A stretch of DNA of 64,000 nt from NCBI GenBank assembly GCA_029863605.1, contig JAOTVB010000010.1, positions 81,123 through 145,122 on the forward strand. Reading direction: 5' to 3'. Shown here piece after piece: positions 1 through 8,662 of the stretch. The DNA is from Myxococcales bacterium (lineage in GTDB: Bacteria > Myxococcota_A > Polyangia > Polyangiales > Houyiibacteriaceae). A model generated the notes under the pieces. The model searched no databases, was not told the DNA's origin, and worked only from the letters and a program-made list of their open reading frames with translations. A program made the translations under genes and the position numbers. Within the stretch, counting starts at the first letter, position 1. Every line of letters starts with the position of its first letter.

Positions 1-1162
1 TGATGATCAAGCCGTCCGGCAGCTCTTCGCACGGAACGCCGAAGGCACCGAGCACGCTCGCCATCGTCGCGATGCGGTCGCTCTCTTTGACGCGAAGCTC
101 GGCCGCATCTCGAATCTCGGTGACACCTTTCGCGACGGCCGCTAGAGCACAAACCGCAGGGACCTCGTCGATCATCCGAACGATCAGCTCACCCCCCGCG
201 ACGGTGCCGCGCATCGAGCCATGTGCGATCGTGATCTCGGCCATCGGTTCGTCCCCCGCGCCGTGGCCGCTTGGCCGGTGGCTGACGTTTGCCCCGACGA
301 GCCGAAGCCAGTCGAAGATGCCAGTGCGGGTAGGATTGACGCAAACGTCTTCGATGCTCACCTCACTGCTTGCGACCATCGCAGCCGCGACGATGGGAAA
401 TGCTGCGCTCGACGGGTCACCGGGCACGTGCCACTCGAACGGGTCCCAGCCGCCTGTCCATTCGGCCGTAGGGTCGAGGATTACTGACGGCCCTGCTGTT
501 TGCAGTGGTACCCCGAGCGCGAGCATCATGCGTTCGGTGTGATCGCGCGAGAGCACGGGTTCTTGGAGAGCGGTGACACCGTCTGCATAGAGGCCGCTCA
601 AGAGCATGGCGCTCTTGATCTGGGCGCTCGCAACCGGCATGGCATATTCGATCCCGCGCAGGGACTCGCCTTCGACGAGTGGGGCGATCGAGATCGGCGG
701 GTAGAGCTCGTTGGGCTTGGCGCCAGGTGTGCCTGCGATGTGGGCCCCGCGGGCTCGGAGGGGCTCGATGATGCGGCCCATTGGCCGACGCGTCAGCGAT
801 TCGTCCCCAACCAGGCGCGTGCCAAATCGTTGCCCGCTCAAGAGGCCGGAGAGAAGTCGCATGGTGGTGCCCGAGTTTCCACAATCGACGACGGTGGTGG
901 GCATGCGAAGGCCGCGTAGCCCGACGCCGTCGACTTCGGTGGCCTCCTTGCCGGTTTCGATCGCAACGCCCATCGCGCGAAACGCATCGGCGGTCGCGCG
1001 GTTGTCGAGGCCTTCGGAGAGCCCTGTTATCCGCGAGGTGCCCCGTCCGAGCGCTCCGAAAATCAGGCTCCGGTGACCGATCGATTTGTCGCCCGGGACG
1101 CGCACGGATCCTCGCAGGGGCCCGGAGCGTCGCACGCGGTAGCGCTTGCCCGTGCTAGCCAC
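1..1162 (-). CDS. aroA: 3-phosphoshikimate 1-carboxyvinyltransferase (EPSP synthase), 3' end missing
   Basis: Shikimate-pathway enzyme joining shikimate-3-phosphate and PEP. I read 387 residues from a GTG at 1162; the family is about 430 long, so roughly the last 40 residues lie beyond the window. Visible motifs: PGDKSIGHR at 23-31 (substrate-binding Lys26, Ser27, Arg31), GNSGTTMR at 95-102, and LRVKESDR at about 356-363 near the C-terminal PEP site. The second Ser of the usual KSxS motif is Gly here (KSIG). The GTG overlaps the hisC stop by 8 bp, so the two are probably translationally coupled. It is the last visible gene of a pheA-hisC-aroA run and should supply chorismate for aromatic amino acids. 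Family assignment is firm; only the start codon is inferred. Confidence 0.95.
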   Translation of the reverse strand, partial: MASTGKRYRVRRSGPLRGSVRVPGDKSIGHRSLIFGALGRGTSRITGLSEGLDNRATADAFRAMGVAIETGKEATEVDGVGLRGLRMPTTVVDCGNSGTTMRLLSGLLSGQRFGTRLVGDESLTRRPMGRIIEPLRARGAHIAGTPGAKPNELYPPISIAPLVEGESLRGIEYAMPVASAQIKSAMLLSGLYADGVTALQEPVLSRDHTERMMLALGVPLQTAGPSVILDPTAEWTGGWDPFEWHVPGDPSSAAFPIVAAAMVASSEVSIEDVCVNPTRTGIFDWLRLVGANVSHRPSGHGAGDEPMAEITIAHGSMRGTVAGGELIVRMIDEVPAVCALAAVAKGVTEIRDAAELRVKESDRIATMASVLGAFGVPCEELPDGLII

Positions 1163-2255
1163 CCGACTCCCTTAGCACGCGGTCGAGGGCTTCGAGAAAG
1201 CGGGTGTTTTCCTCGGGTCGCCCCACCGTCACGCGAACCCAAGACCCGAGCGGTGCATGCATGGCTCGCACGATCACCCCCTCGTGGAGGAGCGCTTCGT
1301 AGACCGCCCTTCCTGAGTTCGGCATCTTGACGAGGAGAAAGTTCGCCTGACTCGGCGCAACTTCGAGGCCCCGTTCGCGCAGTGCGTTGCGGAGCTTCGT
1401 GCGATCTCGGAGGCATGCGTCGACGGTCGTGGCGAGATGCGCTTGATCGCCGAGCGCGAGTCGTGCCGCATGCTGCCCGATCGTGCCCACGTTGAAAGGT
1501 GCGCGCAGTCGATTGAGTGCGAAAATGAGCTCGGGCGTACCGATGACGTAACCGACGCGGAGGCCGGCAAGGCCGTACGCTTTCGAAAAGGTTCGAAGGA
1601 TGGCGAGTCGTTCGCGTGCGTCTCGAAGCTGCGTAGCGGGTCGGAAGTCGGCCGCGTCGGCGTACTCGAGATATGCTTCGTCGATCACGACGAGGACGTG
1701 GTCGGGGACCGAGGCCAGCAGCCGCTCCAGCTCTGCGCCCGCAATGTAGCTTCCGGTCGGATTGTTGGGATTCGACACGAAGAGCAGCTTGGTTTTCGGT
1801 GTCACGGCGTCGAGGAGGTCGTCCACGTTCCAATGGAGGTCGTCGCGGAGCGAGACTGCGCCATAGCGGAGCTCTTGCGCGATCGAGCCGATGCGGTAGC
1901 AGGGAAACGACGGGTGCCCGAACACCGCGTGATCGTCTCGGCTCGCGCACACGCGACACAACAAGTCGATCAGCTCATTCGAGCCATTGCCAAGGGTGAT
2001 GTGGTCGGCCGGGATCGAATGATGCGCCGCCAATGCTTCGCGAAGGTCGTGTCCGGACGGGTCTGGATATCGATTGAGAGAAAGGTTGGCGTTGAAGAGC
2101 GCGGCCAAGACCTTGGGCGATGGTCCGTAGGGATTCTCGTTCGAGGCGAGCTTGACGACCTCCTCGATACCCAGCTCGCGCTTGAGCTCGTCCTCGGGCT
2201 TGCCCGGTTCGTAGGCGGTCAGCGCCAAGATGTGAGGGGCGACGAGATTGCTCAT
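1155..2255 (-). CDS. hisC: histidinol-phosphate/aromatic aminotransferase
   Basis: Class II PLP aminotransferase of 366 residues, normal length for HisC. Motifs: ASNENPYGP at 37-45, SNPNNPTG at 161-168, DEAY at 192-195, and TFSKAYGLAG with the Schiff-base Lys225. HisC converts imidazole-acetol phosphate to histidinol phosphate, but many homologues also transaminate phenylpyruvate or prephenate. No other his gene is visible and the gene lies between pheA and aroA, so I infer its job here is the final transamination of phenylalanine/tyrosine synthesis, perhaps in addition to histidine. It starts at ATG 2255 and overlaps aroA by 8 bp. Confidence 0.92.
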   Translation of the reverse strand: MSNLVAPHILALTAYEPGKPEDELKRELGIEEVVKLASNENPYGPSPKVLAALFNANLSLNRYPDPSGHDLREALAAHHSIPADHITLGNGSNELIDLLCRVCASRDDHAVFGHPSFPCYRIGSIAQELRYGAVSLRDDLHWNVDDLLDAVTPKTKLLFVSNPNNPTGSYIAGAELERLLASVPDHVLVVIDEAYLEYADAADFRPATQLRDARERLAILRTFSKAYGLAGLRVGYVIGTPELIFALNRLRAPFNVGTIGQHAARLALGDQAHLATTVDACLRDRTKLRNALRERGLEVAPSQANFLLVKMPNSGRAVYEALLHEGVIVRAMHAPLGSWVRVTVGRPEENTRFLEALDRVLRESGG

Positions 2256-2316
2256 AGGGTTGTGTCAGCCTGCCACGCTCGTGTTTGATCTGAAAAAGTA
2301 GTGTGCAAGGGGCACA

Positions 2317-3384
2317 CTAAGCGGGTCGTGGATAGCTGCCGATAACCTTGGCATGTCGGGCGATACGGCGCAGCTCCTCGACCGCGGTCAGGACGTCGCG
2401 GTCGGTGATGTGCCCGTCCAGCTCGAGGAAGAACACGTGCTGCCAATCCGTGGTGGGTGATGGCCTCGATTCGATGCGTGTGAGGTTGATCTTCCGGTCA
2501 GCCAATGGCTGGAGCGCCCGGTGAAGCGCACCAGGCTCGTCCCCCGGAGCCATGGCGAGGATCGTGCGGTCCTGACCGGTGCGGGACGGGAGGCGGTCCC
2601 CAACGATGCCAAAGCGCGTTCGCACGCCCGAGTCGTCTTCGATGCGGTCGTCGATCACTCGGAGCTCGTGTAGCTCGCGCAAGAGACCCGTGCCCACTGC
2701 AGCGGCTTGATCGTCGGCCAATGCAAAGTGCGCGGCGGCCTCGCCGGACTGAACGTCGACGAAGATCGCGTCCGGATAACGAGAGCGCAGCTGCCGTTCG
2801 CAGGCCGCCATCGCCGGGGCCGCGCCGTAAACCTTGACGACGTGGGCAGGATCCCCCGATTGCGAAAGCAGTTGGTACCGCAATGGGGCGCTGCGCTCGG
2901 CGCAAAGCTTCGCGTCGGTCGCAACAAGGCCCGTCAATGTTGCGGTGATCGCGCCGTCGGTCGAGGTCTCGAGTGGCACGACAGCGAACGTCGCGTGCCC
3001 GTGCAGCACCGCGTCGAGCGCCTCGCGGACCGACTCGGTGGGTCGGAAGCTCGGCGCGTGCCCAAAGTATTCTCGCGCCGCCGCATGTGCAGGGCCACCC
3101 GGCGAGCCAAAGTAGGCCACGACGTCGGGCGTGATGAGCTCGGTACACGCGGAGAGCACCTCACGAAACACCGGTTCGATGTTGACGGCAGGAAATTCAT
3201 TCGCGAGCGCCCGCGCCGCGGAGATGACCGCTGCCTTCTTCGGAAGTCGAAGCGGCTCATCGCCTGCTTCGCTGCGCAATGCTCTGTATTGTTGGATCGC
3301 CTTCGCGCGCGCGTTGAGCGCCCCGACGAGTTGGCGGTCAGCCTCTTCGAGTGCCTTCGTGATCCTGTGAAGCCGCTCGTTCAT
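2317..3384 (-). CDS. pheA: chorismate mutase-prephenate dehydratase-like (P-protein)
   Basis: Protein of 355 residues with the P-protein order: an AroQ-like helical region (1-85), a prephenate dehydratase domain (about 87-262, TRF motif at 256-258), and an ACT domain (275-350) with ESRP at 305-308, the phenylalanine-binding signature. It would turn chorismate or prephenate into phenylpyruvate with Phe feedback. Several conserved residues differ: the usual YLGPxGTF segment reads YFGSPGGP, and the Asn of the PxEN motif is Thr (PLETSTDG at 137-144). The mutase helix has YRALR where VGxxK is usual. Activity is therefore uncertain. I chose ATG 3384 because it begins the AroQ helix; a longer frame to 3495 would overlap mutS. 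Confidence 0.82.
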   Translation of the reverse strand: MNERLHRITKALEEADRQLVGALNARAKAIQQYRALRSEAGDEPLRLPKKAAVISAARALANEFPAVNIEPVFREVLSACTELITPDVVAYFGSPGGPAHAAAREYFGHAPSFRPTESVREALDAVLHGHATFAVVPLETSTDGAITATLTGLVATDAKLCAERSAPLRYQLLSQSGDPAHVVKVYGAAPAMAACERQLRSRYPDAIFVDVQSGEAAAHFALADDQAAAVGTGLLRELHELRVIDDRIEDDSGVRTRFGIVGDRLPSRTGQDRTILAMAPGDEPGALHRALQPLADRKINLTRIESRPSPTTDWQHVFFLELDGHITDRDVLTAVEELRRIARHAKVIGSYPRPA

Positions 3385-3439
3385 GGCCGTGATGGTAGCA
3401 GCCGCCCCTGCGAACGTATACCGTGCACCCGCGGAATCG

Positions 3440-6022
3440 TCAGTCGTCGTCGTGCTGCGCGAGATCACGAAGGCGTGCGAGAGTGACGAGCGCATCGACT
3501 GGAGTCATCCGTTCGACGTCGAGCGCCTCGAGAGTCGCCTCCACCTCGGACCGAGCAGGCGTGCCTCCCTCGAATAGGGTAAACTGTGACGCAGCTGCCT
3601 CGTCGGTGGATTCGTGCAGCGCCTCGAGCTCTTGCAGCTTCGTTTTTGCGCGCGCCAACACGACGGGCGGGACGCCGGCAAGCCTAGCAACTGCCAGGCC
3701 ATAGCTTCGGCTCGAGCCGCCGGGCACCACGCGATGGAGGAAGATCATACTGTCATCATGCTCTTTTGCCGCGACGTTGTAGTTCGCCGCGTTCGAAGCA
3801 CGATCTGCGAGCTCGCAAAGCTCGTGGTAGTGCGTTGCGAAGATCGCACGACACCGCACGACATCGTGGAGGTGCTCAGCGACCGCCCAGGCGATCGCAA
3901 GGCCGTCATAGGTGCTCGTCCCCCGTCCGATCTCATCCAGAATGACGAACGAGCGGTCAGTGGCACCTCGCAGGATCGCCGAGGCTTCCATCATCTCGAC
4001 CATGAATGTGCTGTGTCCCCGGGCGAGATGGTCGCTCGCCCCGACGCGGGTGTAGACGCGATCGACGATCCCGATTCGGGCGCTCTTGGCCGCAACGAAC
4101 CCCCCTGCCTGGGCCATGATCACGGCCAGGGCCGCCTGTCGCATGGCTGTGGATTTGCCGGACATGTTCGGCCCGGTGAGCAGCATGAAACGGGTCGCGT
4201 CGGGGTCTAGCTCGATCGTATTGGGCACGAAGCCCCCTTTGGCCGCATGACATTCGACGGTGGGGTGTCGGCTGTCTTCGAGCGAGAGGGTTCGGCTGCC
4301 ATCCACGGAAGGGCGAACGTATCCCCGCGCGTGTGCGACCTCCCCCAGCGCAGCATGGGTGTCGATGGACGCGATCGCGCGAGCCAATCGGTGAAGCCGT
4401 GGCGCGTGCTCACCGATCGAGCGGCGGAGCTCCGCGAACGCCGTGGCCTCGAGCGCCCGTGCGCGTTCATCGGCGTGGAGGATCCGATCCTGGAGCTCCG
4501 CGAGCTCGGCGGTGATGAACCGCTCGCCATTGGCAACCGTCTGCTTGCGAACGTAGTCGTCTGGTACTGCGTCGAGCTTGGATTTGGTGATCTCGATGTA
4601 GTAACCGAAGACTCTGGTGAACTTGATCTTGAGCGACGCGATACCGGTGCGCTCGCGCTCCCGCCGTTCGAGATCGAGGACGACGTCTTTGCTGCTCGTC
4701 GAGAGCTCCCTCAACCGGTCGAGCTCTCGGAGATGCCCGGCCGCGAAGATCCCGCCCTGTCGATCGACTGCCGGTGGCTCCGGCACGAGCGCCTGATCGA
4801 GGAGCGCATGCACGTCCGCGCAAAGGTCTTCGGGTCGGAGCGAGGTGAGCACGTCGTCGAGCGGGTTCTCCGGCCGTTCTGCGAGTTGCGTGTCGAGGGT
4901 CGACGCAGCTTGCAACGCGTTTCGGATGATGCCGAGGTCGCGCGGCGTAGCCAATCCCACCGCGGTGCGAACTGCAAGTCGCTCGAGATCGCCGATCCCG
5001 CTCAGGGTGACGCGCACCTCATCTCGAAACCGGGCGTCCGAGGCCAAGATCTCGACCGCGTCGTGTCGGCGACGAATTCGGTCGACGTCGGTCAGCGGCT
5101 CGAGCAGTCGACTTCGGAGGGTACGAGCGCCCATCGGGGTCTTGGTTTCATCCAAGAGGTCTAAAAGCGAGCCTCGGCGCTCACCTTCGAGTGTGCGGAC
5201 GAGCTCCAGGTTTCGTACCGCCGCGTCGTCCAGTACCAGACGCTGCCCAGGCGCATAGAGGGTCGCGCGGTGGATCTGGAAATTCATGTGGTGTGTGCGC
5301 GCGTAGGCGAGCGCCAGGCACGCGGCCGTGGCGGCGTGCTCTTCGGCGAGAAGCACCGCGGCCTCTGGTTCAGGCAAGAGCTCGTGTAACAGATCGAGCC
5401 TCTCGCTGGTCGGTAGAGTGCGGAGAGCTGCTTGCGGAAGACTTTCGCGGCAGAGGGTCTCGAGCTCCGGGGCGCCCCTCTGCACCAAGACCTCCGCGGG
5501 GTCCAATCTCACCAGCTCGCCGATGAGCTGGGGGCCGACTTCAACGACGCACGCGCGAAGCGCCCCGGTGGAGACTTCGAGGGCCGCGACACCACCACCG
5601 TCGGTCACCGCCACCAAAAAGTTCTCCGCCTTCGCATCGAGGGCGTCAGGCTCGAGGCAGAGGCCCGGGGTCACGACCCGAACGACCTCACGCGGCACGA
5701 CCCCTTTCACGGTCGATGGGTCTGCCATCTGTTCGCAGATCGCGACTTTTTCTCCATGGCGCAGTAGCGCCGCCAAATACCCCGCGGCGGCATGATGAGG
5801 GACGCCGGCCATTGGGATTCTGTTGCCGTCCGGGCCGGTGCCCCGAGAGGTCAGCGCGATGTCGAGGACGGCCGCGGCGCGGACCGCGTCGTCGTAGAAC
5901 ATCTCGTAGAAGTCGCCGAGCCGAAAGAAGACGATCGCATCAGGGTACTTCCCTTTGGCCCGCAGGAACTGCTGCATGACCGGGGTGTGGTCTTTCTTTC
6001 GCGCCCTCCCCCGTACACCCAT
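3440..6022 (-). CDS. mutS: DNA mismatch repair protein MutS
   Basis: Recognises mismatches and small loops and starts methyl-independent or methyl-directed repair with MutL. 860 residues, typical of MutS1. The mismatch-wedging FYE is at 38-40, Walker A GPNMSGKS at about 617-624, and the Walker B/signature run DEIGRGTSTYDG near 696-707. The middle carries the connector, lever and clamp region. Start ATG 6022 lies ten bases after the stop of the upstream lipoprotein gene, with no strong Shine-Dalgarno; Met16 just before the QQFL segment is an alternative. It is followed by pheA after 55 bp. No mutL is present in the window. Confidence 0.97.
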   Translation of the reverse strand: MGVRGRARKKDHTPVMQQFLRAKGKYPDAIVFFRLGDFYEMFYDDAVRAAAVLDIALTSRGTGPDGNRIPMAGVPHHAAAGYLAALLRHGEKVAICEQMADPSTVKGVVPREVVRVVTPGLCLEPDALDAKAENFLVAVTDGGGVAALEVSTGALRACVVEVGPQLIGELVRLDPAEVLVQRGAPELETLCRESLPQAALRTLPTSERLDLLHELLPEPEAAVLLAEEHAATAACLALAYARTHHMNFQIHRATLYAPGQRLVLDDAAVRNLELVRTLEGERRGSLLDLLDETKTPMGARTLRSRLLEPLTDVDRIRRRHDAVEILASDARFRDEVRVTLSGIGDLERLAVRTAVGLATPRDLGIIRNALQAASTLDTQLAERPENPLDDVLTSLRPEDLCADVHALLDQALVPEPPAVDRQGGIFAAGHLRELDRLRELSTSSKDVVLDLERRERERTGIASLKIKFTRVFGYYIEITKSKLDAVPDDYVRKQTVANGERFITAELAELQDRILHADERARALEATAFAELRRSIGEHAPRLHRLARAIASIDTHAALGEVAHARGYVRPSVDGSRTLSLEDSRHPTVECHAAKGGFVPNTIELDPDATRFMLLTGPNMSGKSTAMRQAALAVIMAQAGGFVAAKSARIGIVDRVYTRVGASDHLARGHSTFMVEMMEASAILRGATDRSFVILDEIGRGTSTYDGLAIAWAVAEHLHDVVRCRAIFATHYHELCELADRASNAANYNVAAKEHDDSMIFLHRVVPGGSSRSYGLAVARLAGVPPVVLARAKTKLQELEALHESTDEAAASQFTLFEGGTPARSEVEATLEALDVERMTPVDALVTLARLRDLAQHDDD

Positions 6023-6031
6023 AGCCCAGGT

Positions 6032-8662
6032 CTACTGAAAAGTCTGGATGGTGGAAAGGGGTTCGAACGTGATCTCTCTGACGCCCCGCTGCAGATCGAC
6101 GAAATAGAGCCGGTCGAAGGGCTTCGAGAACGACATCGAAGACGGAAGGGAAATCGTCCCGGCACTCGTGTCCAAGAGCAAGACTCCGAATGCGTTGGAG
6201 ATGTTGAACGTGAGGAGCGCGACGGTCGAGTCTGTGGGCACGACCCCCTCAGCGAAGGGCTCAATCTCGAAGCTCACGAGTGGGTTGATGAACTGGACGC
6301 CGGGAAATGCCCGGGCGCTCAAAACGGTGTCGACATCGAGGATCCCATCGATTGTCGTGATCGGCCGGCTTTCGTCGAGGATGCATTCATCGGTGTCGGG
6401 GTCCGGGACGACGCGGTGAATGAAGCCCGATGACGTACCAACGACCGTATAGGCGTTTTGGGTCTGGATTTGGTACTCGGTGAACTGATCGTAACAAAAT
6501 GAGACCTGTTCGAGGGTGTAGCGATTGGGGTTGGGCGAAGCGCCGATCTCGAGCTGGTCATTGAAGGCGCGCACGATCGGAAACCAAACCGGAAAGTCGT
6601 CGACCTCGTCGGGGACATCCTCGAACTGCTGGCACTCGGGGTCGTCCCTGCGGTTCGGCGGCAGCTCTCCGGTGACGACGAGGCGGTCACCGCCGTAGGG
6701 CGTGTCGACGAGGCCCGGGATCATGGTGGCCCCTGGAAGATCGGTCGGCCCGAGGACACCGATTTCGCAAAACGGCACGTCCCCCGCGAGAAACCAATTG
6801 CCCGGCTCTCCGATGAAGGATTCGATCGAGAACTTGCCGAGGCCGCCCTCAGACGCGGGGATGAGGCCTTCCCAGTCCGCATCCCATCGCTGCGAGGGCG
6901 CGTTGCTCCAGACCTGCGACGAGGTGCAGATGAGTCCGTCGGCGTCGCCAACGGGGTTGATGCCAAATACGCTGAACATCGATTCGGGGCAGGGGATGAA
7001 CTCGAGCCCAGGGCCGTCGGAATTGCGAGCGGTCCCGGTTTCGGGGTCGAGGGTGCCTTGCGCCGCATTGAACACCAAGGCCGGCGTGCCTTGGGTTTCG
7101 ATGAACGAAGTCGGGGTGATCCCAAAGCGTCGCCGGTGGCGGCGGATGCTGGCGAATGCGTCAGGCTCGGTGACTGAATTACAGAAGCCTCCCCGACAGG
7201 GGGCGTTGAGGTCGTAGATGTCGAGGAAAAAAATCGAGCCGCTCCCCAAGCTGACCGCGAGGAAGACCCCCCGCATGTTCGAAGCGCTTCGCGCGAGCGC
7301 GACCTCGTTGCTGTCGAGGGGCTCACACAAGTCCTCGAGAGGGACCATCGGCGGTTCGTCGGCCGTCAATCGGTATTCGGGCGTCACGACCTCGATCGCG
7401 CGTGCATTGGTGAAGAGTGATCTCACGCGGTTGCGAGATTCGACGTTCTCCTCGTTGGCGCGCGCCGAGATGCCTGCGATCACCGGCAAGACCGCCCCAA
7501 AGTCAGGTGAATCCAGCGTGTAGTCGACCGCCAACACGCTGCCATCGGCGGAGCTGATCGCATAGAGGTAACGCTGCGTGGCGCTTAGGTTGTCGAATGA
7601 GGCGGGCACGAGCGGCGTGACGGCGAGGGCGGTGATCGGAGTGTTGGTGACGATCGGGTCGAGCGCCGTGGTGGCGCCATTGGCGTTATCTAGGCGGAAC
7701 CGGTGGATGATCGGCTGATTGGCATCGGCGACCAAAAGGACGTCGTCGCCCGAGAAAAGATTCGGATCGGTGCCGTAGTCGACGCTGACGGCTACCGGTC
7801 GTGGTCCTGCCTCCGGCCCGTCAACGCAGGGAGTCGTCGTCTGGACCGTCTTGATGAAGCGCTCGGCGGGACCGCTCTCCGGGCAGATGCGGTGGTAGTC
7901 CGCCGGTGTCGACGGAGGCGGAGTCACCGGGTCGGTCGTGTCGCAGCTTTCGCTTTCGAGCTCGAGGAACGTGGGCTCGCCCAGCTCCCCTGTTTCGAAG
8001 TTGAGTACCTCGATCTGCGCAACGACCCCGAGGTTCGGGATGGGGGCATAGAGCCAGCGGAAGAAGACAGTCGTGCCGGGCTCGACATCGGTGACCATGC
8101 CTCCATCGCGTACGACGGTGGCCGGAGAGACGAACTCGTAGAGGGCGAGATCGGTGGGGCCCGCTCGGAGGTCTGCTTCATCGCCTGGCGGCAAGTTGGG
8201 GTCTTCGTCGCTCGTCAGGAATCGGGCGGTGGGGTATGCCTGGACCGTCTTAGAGCTGAAGCTGCTCACGTAGGTGAACTCGGGATCGAAGGGGGAGATC
8301 TGAATGCCGGTCGGCTGCTCCCCGACCCGAAACGCGGTGAAGCCAGGAACCGCGTCGTTCGTGTCGAAAACCCCTGGCACAGTGAAGTTGATCGCCGCCA
8401 CCTCGCCCGATTGAATCTGGGTGACCGCGCCTAGCCGAAAGGGGGTGAAGCCCGGCGCCAGCTCGGTCGTTTCGAGCTCACACGCCTCGAGGGGCAGGAG
8501 CGAGACCAAATCGAAATCAACGGCTGTGACCTGCTCCAGGTCCGCACAAAAGAGTTGAATCTTCGCGGAACGGTCGAGCGCAGGCAGGATGATCTGTGTC
8601 CCGCCACGACTGCAGGCGGCGATCAAAAGAGCGCAGAGACACACGCTAGCCCAACGGATCAT
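6032..8662 (-). CDS. large secreted lipoprotein, unknown function
   Basis: I do not recognise a family. The product is 876 residues. Its first 17 form a lipoprotein signal peptide (MIRW..., hydrophobic core, lipobox AAC with Cys17), so it should be anchored in the outer or inner membrane. The rest is soluble, acidic, and rich in beta-prone stretches with many Pro, Gly and Asp residues. Repeated phrases of the type VSVDYGTDPNLF and LYAISSADGSVLAVDY suggest beta-propeller or surface-binding architecture (inference). The start is set by a 4-bp ATGA overlap with the preceding lipoprotein gene, which predicts translational coupling and joint function. A longer reading frame to 8722 would add an N-terminus lacking a signal. 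Confidence 0.75.
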   Translation of the reverse strand: MIRWASVCLCALLIAACSRGGTQIILPALDRSAKIQLFCADLEQVTAVDFDLVSLLPLEACELETTELAPGFTPFRLGAVTQIQSGEVAAINFTVPGVFDTNDAVPGFTAFRVGEQPTGIQISPFDPEFTYVSSFSSKTVQAYPTARFLTSDEDPNLPPGDEADLRAGPTDLALYEFVSPATVVRDGGMVTDVEPGTTVFFRWLYAPIPNLGVVAQIEVLNFETGELGEPTFLELESESCDTTDPVTPPPSTPADYHRICPESGPAERFIKTVQTTTPCVDGPEAGPRPVAVSVDYGTDPNLFSGDDVLLVADANQPIIHRFRLDNANGATTALDPIVTNTPITALAVTPLVPASFDNLSATQRYLYAISSADGSVLAVDYTLDSPDFGAVLPVIAGISARANEENVESRNRVRSLFTNARAIEVVTPEYRLTADEPPMVPLEDLCEPLDSNEVALARSASNMRGVFLAVSLGSGSIFFLDIYDLNAPCRGGFCNSVTEPDAFASIRRHRRRFGITPTSFIETQGTPALVFNAAQGTLDPETGTARNSDGPGLEFIPCPESMFSVFGINPVGDADGLICTSSQVWSNAPSQRWDADWEGLIPASEGGLGKFSIESFIGEPGNWFLAGDVPFCEIGVLGPTDLPGATMIPGLVDTPYGGDRLVVTGELPPNRRDDPECQQFEDVPDEVDDFPVWFPIVRAFNDQLEIGASPNPNRYTLEQVSFCYDQFTEYQIQTQNAYTVVGTSSGFIHRVVPDPDTDECILDESRPITTIDGILDVDTVLSARAFPGVQFINPLVSFEIEPFAEGVVPTDSTVALLTFNISNAFGVLLLDTSAGTISLPSSMSFSKPFDRLYFVDLQRGVREITFEPLSTIQTFQ

